From: Flavobacteriaceae bacterium
GTDB lineage: Bacteria > Bacteroidota > Bacteroidia > Flavobacteriales > Flavobacteriaceae
Assembly: GCA_015493405.1 (NCBI GenBank)
Contig: WGDF01000137.1
Span: 1-8,039, forward strand
DNA: 8,039 bases
Direction: 5' to 3'
Positions 1 to 5,483 of the stretch are shown here, in pieces. Within the stretch, counting starts at the first letter, position 1; the number at the start of each line of letters is the position of its first letter. The translations under genes were made by a program, and so were the position numbers. Below the pieces are notes generated by a model that did no database searches, was not told the origin of the DNA, and saw nothing but the letters and a program-made list of their open reading frames with translations.

Positions 1-1
1 G

Positions 2-730
2 CCCAATACTTGGCATCCCAAAACAACCGATTTAGTGGATAATAATGCCCGTAATTCTTATTCGGCAGGGATCTCGTTTTCACAAATTCTATCCAAAAAC
101 TTGCAAATTTCAATTTTTGGCGATGTTATTTTGCAAAAAGGTTGGTTGTCCAGTCCTATGCAACGGGTTTATTTTAAAGACCGTCCAAATTTCTATATGG
201 GCAATCCGGCTGATATTCCATTCTACACAGATCCTAAAAAAAATAAAGATGTCTTTCAACTGGCTGATGACATAGAACGCTTACCACATTCCCGTTTAAA
301 AACACCGGTTGGCATTCGTATAAATTACTATATTAATGAATACTTCGCTTTGCGCAGCTACTACCGTTATTATTATGATGATTGGAATATTCAATCGCAT
401 ACCGTCAACTTGGAATTGCCCATCAAAATATCAGACAAATTCACTTTATATCCATCATACAGATACTACAACCAAACGGCAGCCAAATATTTTTATCCTT
501 ATGAAACGGCTTTGTCCACCTTCAAATATTACACATCGGATTACGATTTATCGCCGTTTTCGGCTAATCAATTCGGATTTGGCATCAAATATTCCGATGT
601 GTTCTTAGACACCAAAATTTTCGGCATATTCGGACTAAAAAAATTAAGCTTGAATTACCATTATTACCAACGTAGCAATCAATTTCAAGCCAACATTATT
701 AGCATTGGTTCAACCTTTATTTTGCAATGA
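2..730 (+). CDS. DUF3570 domain-containing protein, C-terminal part (5' end outside window)
   Basis: The reading frame is open from the left edge (first full codon at 2, reading PNTWHPKTTDLVDNNARNSY) to the TGA at 728-730, giving 242 visible residues. The GTG at 35 is an internal codon, not a start, because the frame continues upstream in the same kind of sequence. The visible part is rich in Tyr, Phe and Ser with alternating hydrophobic and polar residues, as expected of an outer-membrane beta-barrel: successive strands such as SAGISFSQILSKNLQISIFG and FALRSYYRYYYDDWNIQS. The stretch with FSQILSK, GWLSSPMQRVYF and RLKTPVGIRINYY resembles, from memory, the conserved core of DUF3570. Family members are usually over 400 residues, so about half is missing. 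The function is unknown; in many genomes the family sits beside DUF4266 lipoproteins and ApbE flavin transferases, which would lie to the left here. Its stop lies inside the end of trmD on the other strand. Confidence 0.8.
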   Translation, partial: PNTWHPKTTDLVDNNARNSYSAGISFSQILSKNLQISIFGDVILQKGWLSSPMQRVYFKDRPNFYMGNPADIPFYTDPKKNKDVFQLADDIERLPHSRLKTPVGIRINYYINEYFALRSYYRYYYDDWNIQSHTVNLELPIKISDKFTLYPSYRYYNQTAAKYFYPYETALSTFKYYTSDYDLSPFSANQFGFGIKYSDVFLDTKIFGIFGLKKLSLNYHYYQRSNQFQANIISIGSTFILQ

Positions 731-1408
731 TGGGTTATCCAACAAATCAGGGCGAATTTCACGCGTCATTTTTTCTGCTTGTTGCTCGCGCCATTCGGCT
801 ATTTTTTGATGATTGCCTGATAACAAGACATCCGGCACTTTTAAGCCCTTAAATTCAGGGGGGCGTGTATAGACAGGCGGCGCTAATAAATCATTTTGAA
901 AGGAATCGGTTAGTGCCGAAGTTTCATCGGACATAGCGCCCGGAATCAGTCGGATAACGGCATCAGCCAACACGGCAGCCGGTAATTCGCCACCGGATAA
1001 AACATAATCGCCTATGGATATTTCTCGGGTAATATGCAAATCGCGAAGTCGTTGGTCCACGCCTTTGTAATGCCCTGCTAAAATCATTAAATTGTCCGTT
1101 AATGATAATTCATTGGCTACACTTTGTGTAAGAACGTGCGCGTCAGGCGTCATAAAAATAATCTCATCATATTTTCTTTCCGATTTTAGTTGCGAAATCA
1201 ATTGATCCAAAGGCTCCACCATCATCACCATACCGGCACCACCCCCATATTGGTAATCATCAATTTGCTTGTATTTGCCTTTGCCAAAATCGTGAATATC
1301 ATATATATAAATCTCCACGACTCCTTTATCCTTGGCCCGTTGTATAATACTATAATTGAGAAAACTATCTAAAAGTTGCGGTACAGCACTTAATATGTCA
1401 ATTCGCAT
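710..1408 (-). CDS. trmD: tRNA (guanine-N1-)-methyltransferase TrmD
   Basis: TrmD transfers a methyl group from S-adenosylmethionine to N1 of G37, next to the anticodon of tRNAs, which prevents +1 frameshifting; it works as a cytosolic dimer. The 232 residues match the usual length of about 230-250. The N-terminus MRIDILSAVPQLLDSFL is typical. YGGGAGMVM (54-62), LAGHYKGVDQR (110-120) and REISIGDYVLSGGELPA (128-144) form the trefoil-knot SAM site, and DSFQND (168-173) carries the probable catalytic Asp168. TRPPEFKGLKVPDVLLSGNH (181-200) and the WR at 206-207 complete the C-terminal domain. The Lys at 115, where E. coli has Glu (GRYEGVDER), is as I recall normal in Bacteroidota. The ATG at 1408 fits the family N-terminus and has a promoter box just upstream. 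The gene appears to be alone rather than in the rpsP-rimM-trmD-rplS operon seen in Proteobacteria. Its last 21 bp overlap the DUF3570 gene. Confidence 0.97.
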   Translation of the reverse strand: MRIDILSAVPQLLDSFLNYSIIQRAKDKGVVEIYIYDIHDFGKGKYKQIDDYQYGGGAGMVMMVEPLDQLISQLKSERKYDEIIFMTPDAHVLTQSVANELSLTDNLMILAGHYKGVDQRLRDLHITREISIGDYVLSGGELPAAVLADAVIRLIPGAMSDETSALTDSFQNDLLAPPVYTRPPEFKGLKVPDVLLSGNHQKIAEWREQQAEKMTREIRPDLLDNPSLQNKG

Positions 1409-1422
1409 AATTTATTTTTTTA

Positions 1423-1451
1423 CAAATATAAGATTTATAAAACTTATGCAA
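1423..1451 (-). promoter_or_regulatory. Predicted Bacteroidota-type promoter of trmD
   Basis: Read on the minus strand, TATATTTG (1430-1423) is an exact match to the -7 consensus TAnnTTTG, and a TTG (1451-1449) lies 18 bp upstream as the -33 element, within the 17-23 bp spacing known for Flavobacterium. Only 14 bp separate the box from the ATG at 1408, so the leader would be very short. This is a motif match only; the TTG is common in AT-rich DNA, so the -7 box carries most of the weight. Confidence 0.6.
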
Positions 1452-1510
1452 TGCCTTGATTATATAAGAAAAAAAGAGCAATAATCATTTAAAATTCATG
1501 TAAAATTCAT

Positions 1511-1518
1511 TAAATTCG
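1511..1518 (+). promoter_or_regulatory. Weak candidate -7 box for the E2/hydrolase transcript
   Basis: TAAATTCG differs from TAnnTTTG at one base (C for T) and sits 24 bp before the ATG of the E2 gene. No TTG occurs 17-23 bp upstream. It lies at the end of a short tandem repeat (1490-1510). This is the best + strand candidate in the 134-bp divergent region between trmD and the E2 gene, but it is weak. Confidence 0.3.
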
Positions 1519-1542
1519 CACAAGTATAAAAACAGAATTAAA

Positions 1543-2856
1543 ATGGCAAGATACGAACTCAAATTACCCAAAATGGGAGAAGGCGTTATAGAAGCAACAA
1601 TTACCGCTTGGACTAAAAATATTGGTGATCCTATTGAAGAAGATGAAACTGTGTTGGAAGTTGCAACTGACAAAGTTGATTCTGAAGTCCCCAGTGAAGT
1701 CCCAGGTGTTTTAGTTGAACGCCTTTTTGAAGTCGATGATGTAGTTAAAATTGGTGAAGTTATAGCCATTATTGAAACGGATCAAGAAATAGAACAGGAA
1801 GATGCTGTAGATTTGATACAAAATCCGGAGTTAAATGCTATCCTTGAAGAAAAAACTACTAATGCTAATCTTGAAGAAAAAAACGACATCAAATCTTCTG
1901 AAGATCGCTTTTATACGCCTTTGGTCAAAAATATTGCTGAAACAGAACATATCAGTCAATCGGAATTAGACCAAATTAAAGGAACCGGAAAAAACGGTCG
2001 TGTTACAAAAGATGATATTTTGCTCTATGTTGCCGATAAAAAAGCCGGAACATTGCAAGCACCTGCACAGCCAAAAACCGGCAGTGCAAAAACCAAGATT
2101 GCTGAACCCGCCAAGATGCCTCAAAGCAGTGGTGTTATTTTAGACAACGGCGATGAAGTTATTGAAATGGACCGTATGCGCAAACTGATAGCCGAGCATA
2201 TGGTCAATTCTAAACGCATTTCACCACATGTTCAATCTTTTGTAGAAGCGGATGTTACTAAAATTGTCAACTGGCGTAATCAAATTAAAGATGAATTTTT
2301 AAAACGCGAAGGCGAAAAAATAACTTTTACCCCTATCTTTATTTATTATATTGTCAAGGCAATTAAAGATTACCCAATGGTCAATGTTCAATTGGATGGC
2401 ACTAAAATCATCAAAAAGAAAAATATCAATATAGGCATGGCAGTAGCGCTTCCCAGTGGTAATTTGATTGTACCGGTCATAAAAAATGCCGATCAGCTTA
2501 GTTTAACCGGCTTGACCAAAGCCGTCAATGATTTGGCCAAACGGGCCCGTGAAAACAAACTCAAACCCGATGAAATTACCGGTGGAACCTATACCGTTAC
2601 CAACATCGGCTCATTTGGCAATATTGCCGGATCAGCCATTATCAACCAACCTCAAGTTGCCATTATGGCTTTAGGCGCTATTCGCAAAATGCCGGCTGTT
2701 GTTGAGACAACGGAAGGTGATATGATTGCCATTAGACAAAAAATGATTTTATCGCACTCATATGATCATCGGGTTGTTGACGGCATGCTCGGTGGCTTAT
2801 TTGCCCAACGCGTTGCCGAATATTTGGAGGACTTTAAGGGACAAGATTTATTATAA
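1543..2856 (+). CDS. 2-oxo acid dehydrogenase complex E2 (dihydrolipoyl acyltransferase)
   Basis: This is the core subunit of a 2-oxo acid dehydrogenase complex: it carries the acyl group from E1 on a swinging lipoyl arm and passes it to CoA in the cytosol. The 437 residues show the full domain order. A lipoyl domain (about 2-80) has the lipoylation motif EVATDKVDSEVP with Lys44. A peripheral-subunit-binding domain (about 122-163) has TPLVKNIAETE and GTGKNGRVTKDDIL. A linker rich in Ala, Pro and Lys (164-198) follows. The catalytic acyltransferase domain (about 206-437) ends with SHSYDHRVVDGMLGG, containing catalytic His409 and Asp413. MGEGVIEATI at the N-terminus is close to the Bacteroidota branched-chain or oxoglutarate-type E2 proteins, but the substrate (pyruvate, 2-oxoglutarate or branched-chain keto acids) cannot be settled by eye. 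E1 and E3 genes are not adjacent. The ATG at 1543 is followed at once by the lipoyl domain. A hydrolase gene follows after 28 bp, probably on the same transcript. Confidence 0.93.
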   Translation: MARYELKLPKMGEGVIEATITAWTKNIGDPIEEDETVLEVATDKVDSEVPSEVPGVLVERLFEVDDVVKIGEVIAIIETDQEIEQEDAVDLIQNPELNAILEEKTTNANLEEKNDIKSSEDRFYTPLVKNIAETEHISQSELDQIKGTGKNGRVTKDDILLYVADKKAGTLQAPAQPKTGSAKTKIAEPAKMPQSSGVILDNGDEVIEMDRMRKLIAEHMVNSKRISPHVQSFVEADVTKIVNWRNQIKDEFLKREGEKITFTPIFIYYIVKAIKDYPMVNVQLDGTKIIKKKNINIGMAVALPSGNLIVPVIKNADQLSLTGLTKAVNDLAKRARENKLKPDEITGGTYTVTNIGSFGNIAGSAIINQPQVAIMALGAIRKMPAVVETTEGDMIAIRQKMILSHSYDHRVVDGMLGGLFAQRVAEYLEDFKGQDLL

Positions 2857-2884
2857 AATACAAGTCTACAGACTATTTATTATA

Positions 2885-3541
2885 ATGCAAAAAATACCCG
2901 TATATTTAATGCCCGGCCTAGGTGCCGGCCCCAAAATTTTCAAGGGTTTAAATTTACCCCCTCAATATGAATTGCATGATATGCACTGGGAAATACCTTA
3001 TAAAGAAGAATCTTTGGAAAGTTATGTTCTGCGCATTAAACAACAAATTAAGCATCCAAATCCCATTTTACTGGGTGTTTCTTTCGGCGGCATTATTATT
3101 CAGGAATTAGCCAAGTATATAACTGTCAAACAGCTGGTTATCATATCAAGCATCAAACATCAAAATGAATTTAAGCCCTCATATAAGATTGCTTACAAAT
3201 TAAAAATATACAAAATTCTACCGGTTCAAATTCTGAAAAAGATAGATTGGCTTGAAAAAAAAGCCTTGACCCAAAGATTTAAACAAAAAATGCAATTGTA
3301 TCAGCGCTTTTTAGAAATTGATGATCCTTATTACATTCGATGGTCTATCCGGCAAATCTTAGCTTGGAAACAAACACAAACGCTACCCGATTTTGTGCAA
3401 TTTGTTGGTGAAAAAGACCCTGTATTTCCCCCCAAATATATCAAAGCGCCCAAAATCATTGTGCCAAACGGCCGCCACGATATGATGGTTTATCAAATGA
3501 AATGGTTTAATCAACATCTGCCTTCATATTTATTAAAATAA
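2885..3541 (+). CDS. Small alpha/beta hydrolase
   Basis: This 218-residue protein has the marks of an alpha/beta-hydrolase fold enzyme. Near the start MPGLGAGPKIF (9-19) is the usual oxyanion-hole loop. LLGVSFGGIIIQELA (62-76) is the nucleophile elbow G-x-S-x-G-G, with Ser66. GEKDPVFPP (175-183) supplies the acid Asp178, and NGRHDMMV (195-202) the catalytic His198, so the triad is complete. The middle section (95-150) is a basic, helical cap. There is no signal peptide, so it should be cytosolic. The substrate is unknown; similar short proteins in Bacteroidota are annotated only as alpha/beta hydrolases. I chose the ATG at 2885, directly before MQKIPVYLMPGLGA. The frame is open further upstream to an ATG at 2762, but that would put 41 residues inside the E2 gene and before the fold begins. 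It follows the E2 gene by 28 bp and probably shares its transcript. Confidence 0.85.
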   Translation: MQKIPVYLMPGLGAGPKIFKGLNLPPQYELHDMHWEIPYKEESLESYVLRIKQQIKHPNPILLGVSFGGIIIQELAKYITVKQLVIISSIKHQNEFKPSYKIAYKLKIYKILPVQILKKIDWLEKKALTQRFKQKMQLYQRFLEIDDPYYIRWSIRQILAWKQTQTLPDFVQFVGEKDPVFPPKYIKAPKIIVPNGRHDMMVYQMKWFNQHLPSYLLK

Positions 3542-3743
3542 TATTTTAGATAAATATTAGAATAAAAATAGCGCTTTGTGGTATCAAAATAGCTTTTCAT
3601 CAAATCAAAAGGCTTTTTCAGCCAATAGCATTTGCAGCAATCAATATATTAGCGGATATTTGATTTATATAAATGTAATAATTATGTCCTAAAGTGTTAA
3701 CCTAATATTCTCATAATAGTAAGCATTTATTTTGTGTTGTTTG
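3542..3743. other. Intergenic region without a convincing gene
   Basis: This AT-rich stretch between the hydrolase and the dipeptidase holds no open reading frame that looks coding. Just after the hydrolase stop there is an all-AT inverted repeat (3540-3546 with 3552-3558), which lacks a T-tract and is not a good terminator. The octamer AAAATAGC occurs at 3565 and again at 3586. A weak hairpin GGCT/AGCC (3611-3623) follows. A promoter-like pair (TTG 3632-3634, GATATTTG 3655-3662) precedes the strong terminator at 3744, so part of the region may be a small RNA. Confidence 0.6.
3632..3662 (+). promoter_or_regulatory. Candidate promoter inside the intergenic region
   Basis: GATATTTG (3655-3662) differs from the Bacteroidota -7 consensus TAnnTTTG only at its first base. 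A TTTG, with TTG at 3632-3634, lies 20 bp upstream as a -33 element. Transcription would start near 3668-3670 and run about 110 bases to the terminator ending at 3780. No start codon with a worthwhile frame follows, so it would produce an untranslated RNA. The motif evidence is modest. Confidence 0.3.
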
Positions 3744-3780
3744 AAAGCTGTTCATATCTAGCGATGTGAGCAGCTTTTTT
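3744..3780 (+). terminator. Strong intrinsic terminator (+ strand)
   Basis: Bases 3744-3758 pair with 3763-3777 without a bulge: 15 base pairs including two T-G wobbles, closed by a TAGC tetraloop. The inner arms are AAAGCTG and CAGCTTT, and the stem runs into seven Ts (3774-3780). On the minus strand the stem is followed by a CAAACAAC-type sequence, not a T-tract, so it works for rightward transcription. It abuts the stop codon of the dipeptidase gene coming from the other side. The nearest rightward gene ends 200 bp upstream. Confidence 0.8.
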
Positions 3781-4460
3781 TAGGGACAATGCCAAACCCA
3801 ATTTTCAATAGGAAATTCTTTCAATCTATAAGAATAATGCCACCATTCTGAAGTAATAGGCTGCATATCGTATTTCATCATCAAGTTTTTTAAAAAAATT
3901 CGATTTTTAAGCACCGTATCTTTGAGATGCTTATAAGCATGATAAGCTTTTTTGCCAAAATAATCAAAAGGCGTTCCCATATCCAATTCCTTGCCGTTTT
4001 GATCTACAATAGTCAAATCTACGGCTACCCCGCGATTGTGCATCGAACCCTTTTTGGGATCCGCCACATAACGAGGGTCGGGGCGTATATGCCATAAAAT
4101 TTGCTGGACTTTTCCGGGGCGGTAACAATCAAACAATTTAAGCCCCCAGCCTCTTAATTTTAATTCTTTTTGTATTTTCAACAATGCTTGGGCTACAACA
4201 GGACGGACAAAGCACTTGCCGCAAGGATACATCTTACGATGCACAAAATTATGCGTAGTGGCATATCTAATGTCGTAAACAAAACTACTATCCAACGATT
4301 TTAACTCTACCCAAGCCGGTTTTTTATCATGACTTTTCTTAGGACTTGTGACCGGTTTTTTGTTGGTCTTAACTGTCGAAATTTGAGGTGTATTCACTTG
4401 CCCTTGACAAGCAAAAAGTAAGAGTATGACAAAACCCGATAAGAAATATAAACGTTTCAA
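3780..4460 (-). CDS. D-Ala-D-Ala dipeptidase lipoprotein (VanX/DdpX family, peptidase M15D)
   Basis: A zinc D,D-dipeptidase predicted to cleave D-Ala-D-Ala. The 226-residue product starts with a lipoprotein signal peptide: basic MKRLYFLSG, a hydrophobic stretch, then LLFAC with lipidated Cys18. A flexible Lys/Thr/Pro-rich linker (20-48) precedes the enzyme domain. Key M15D residues are present: DCYRP with Arg114, SMHNRGVAVD (139-148) with zinc ligands His141 and Asp148, and EWWH (205-208) with catalytic Glu205 and zinc ligand His208. The start must be TTG at 4460: the frame has a stop (4469-4467, the end of the transporter gene), no ATG occurs before residue 78, and the signal peptide begins exactly there. 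It lies 6 bp behind the transporter gene and is probably translated by coupling. Envelope location and the lack of VanH or VanA genes argue for peptidoglycan turnover rather than vancomycin resistance. CGKC (80-83) adds two cysteines of unknown purpose. Confidence 0.9.
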   Translation of the reverse strand: MKRLYFLSGFVILLLFACQGQVNTPQISTVKTNKKPVTSPKKSHDKKPAWVELKSLDSSFVYDIRYATTHNFVHRKMYPCGKCFVRPVVAQALLKIQKELKLRGWGLKLFDCYRPGKVQQILWHIRPDPRYVADPKKGSMHNRGVAVDLTIVDQNGKELDMGTPFDYFGKKAYHAYKHLKDTVLKNRIFLKNLMMKYDMQPITSEWWHYSYRLKEFPIENWVWHCP

Positions 4461-4466
4461 AACATT

Positions 4467-5387
4467 TTATTTGATACTGTCTGTTTCTATAAAAACATAT
4501 TTTATTTTGGGATTATCCGCTATAATTTTGTTTTTTATATCTTGCACAATGGGTTCTATTTGTTTGACTGTCAAATCGTCTTTAAAATTAATGTTAGCCC
4601 CCAATAAAATATCATCAGGGCCTAAATGCATGGTTTTAATGTTACCATAACCCTCCAATTCTTTATATTGCTTAAAAATGTGCTCAATAGCGTGAATATC
4701 CTTTGCGACAGCCGATTCTCCTATGAGTAAATGCTTGGTTTCAACTGCCATAAAAAGTGATACCAAGGTCAATAACAAACCAATAAGTATAGAGGCCCAA
4801 GCATCAAAAACAGGATTGTTGTAATAATAAGTTAAAGTAATACCGATAAAAGCAATCAATAAACCCAAGACCGCCGCACCGTTCTCAATAATTACAGCTA
4901 TCGTCGGGGCATCCTTACTTTTGGCCATTGATCTGATAAAACCTTTGGGATAGCTCTTTCTAAATTCTTTCCAACCGACCCACAAACTAGCACCTTCAAA
5001 CAGCAAAGAGCCTATTAAAACGCCATAGTTCCAATATTTCATTTTAGTCGAATGATCAATCTCGGAACTGTGTTCTATCAAATGTTTAATTCCTTCATAA
5101 AGTGCCACGCCACCCCCAAGCGCAAAAACAAAAATGGAAACCACAAAACTCCAGAAATAAATCTCCATACCGTAGCCAAACGGATGTTTTTGATCCGGAG
5201 CCATCTTACTTCTTTTGATACCCCATAACAAGAGGATACCATTGGAAGTATCGACCAATGAATGAATCCCTTCAGAGAACATAGCCGAACTTCCGGTAAA
5301 AAAAGCAGCTATAAATTTCATTACAGCTATGCCTAAGTTTGCTGCCATTGAAGCAAAAATTGCAAATTTTGATCCGCCTGTCGCCAT
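4467..5387 (-). CDS. Cation diffusion facilitator transporter (SLC30A9-like subfamily)
   Basis: This inner-membrane carrier of the CDF family probably exports divalent metal ions such as Zn2+ in exchange for protons. From the ATG at 5387 the protein has 306 residues: membrane segments near 8-30, 35-56, 78-98, 121-140, 161-186 and 194-216, and a cytosolic C-terminal domain (about 220-306). Family marks are TGSSAMFSEGIHSLVDTSNG (31-50) with His42 and Asp46 in the second helix, and HPFGYGMEIYFWS (68-80). ENGAAVLGL (168-176) in the fifth helix replaces the classic HxxxD; homologues of this subfamily, as I recall, have EDSAA there. The frame is open to TTG at 5474, with ATGs at 5438 and 5417. I prefer 5387 because homologues begin with a short MAxxGSK-like N-terminus and because the longer form would overlap the hemH promoter box. 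The dipeptidase gene follows after 6 bp. Confidence 0.9.
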   Translation of the reverse strand: MATGGSKFAIFASMAANLGIAVMKFIAAFFTGSSAMFSEGIHSLVDTSNGILLLWGIKRSKMAPDQKHPFGYGMEIYFWSFVVSIFVFALGGGVALYEGIKHLIEHSSEIDHSTKMKYWNYGVLIGSLLFEGASLWVGWKEFRKSYPKGFIRSMAKSKDAPTIAVIIENGAAVLGLLIAFIGITLTYYYNNPVFDAWASILIGLLLTLVSLFMAVETKHLLIGESAVAKDIHAIEHIFKQYKELEGYGNIKTMHLGPDDILLGANINFKDDLTVKQIEPIVQDIKNKIIADNPKIKYVFIETDSIK

Positions 5388-5458
5388 AAACGATATTTTT
5401 AAGGCTAAAATAAACATTTTTTTGACTGGTTTTAACATTTTTTCAAGATATAAAAATG

Positions 5459-5466
5459 TATTTTTG
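5459..5466 (+). promoter_or_regulatory. Predicted -7 promoter box of hemH
   Basis: TATTTTTG is an exact match to TAnnTTTG, 17 bp before the hemH ATG at 5484, giving a leader of roughly 12 bases. No TTG occurs 17-23 bp upstream, only T-rich DNA. The box lies in a short inverted repeat AAAAAT-GT-ATTTTT (5452-5465), so a leftward box TACATTTT (5460-5453, one mismatch) overlaps it and could serve the transporter gene. Confidence 0.5.
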
Positions 5467-5483
5467 TGACTCAAGCAATTTTC

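Noticed and set aside
1485..1769. Minus-strand open frame across the E2 start
   Set aside because: It is a shadow of the E2 lipoyl domain, with a Ser/Thr-rich low-complexity translation and no family features.
2863..2874. AGTCT-AC-AGACT inverted repeat between the E2 and hydrolase genes
   Set aside because: The 2-base spacer is too small for an RNA hairpin loop, and 5-bp arms are expected by chance; it could at most be a weak protein site.
2762..2884. Upstream extension of the hydrolase frame to an ATG at 2762
   Set aside because: These 41 codons overlap the E2 catalytic end in another frame, and the hydrolase fold begins directly at the ATG at 2885.
3511..3600. Minus-strand frame of 29 codons starting at 3600
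   Set aside because: It is short, dominated by Tyr, Lys, Phe and Asn as expected of random AT-rich DNA, and runs into the end of the hydrolase gene.
3565..3629. Repeated AAAATAGC/AATAGC words and small hairpins as a riboswitch or CRISPR array
   Set aside because: The copies are only 6-8 bases with unequal spacing (21 and 36), and no larger fold or spacer pattern is visible.
3780..4460. Vancomycin resistance (vanX)
   Set aside because: The enzyme is a predicted envelope lipoprotein with no VanH, VanA or VanRS genes around it, so a cell-wall turnover role is more likely.
5466..5483. GTG at 5466 as hemH start
   Set aside because: The family N-terminus begins at the ATG at 5484, and the GTG overlaps the predicted -7 box.
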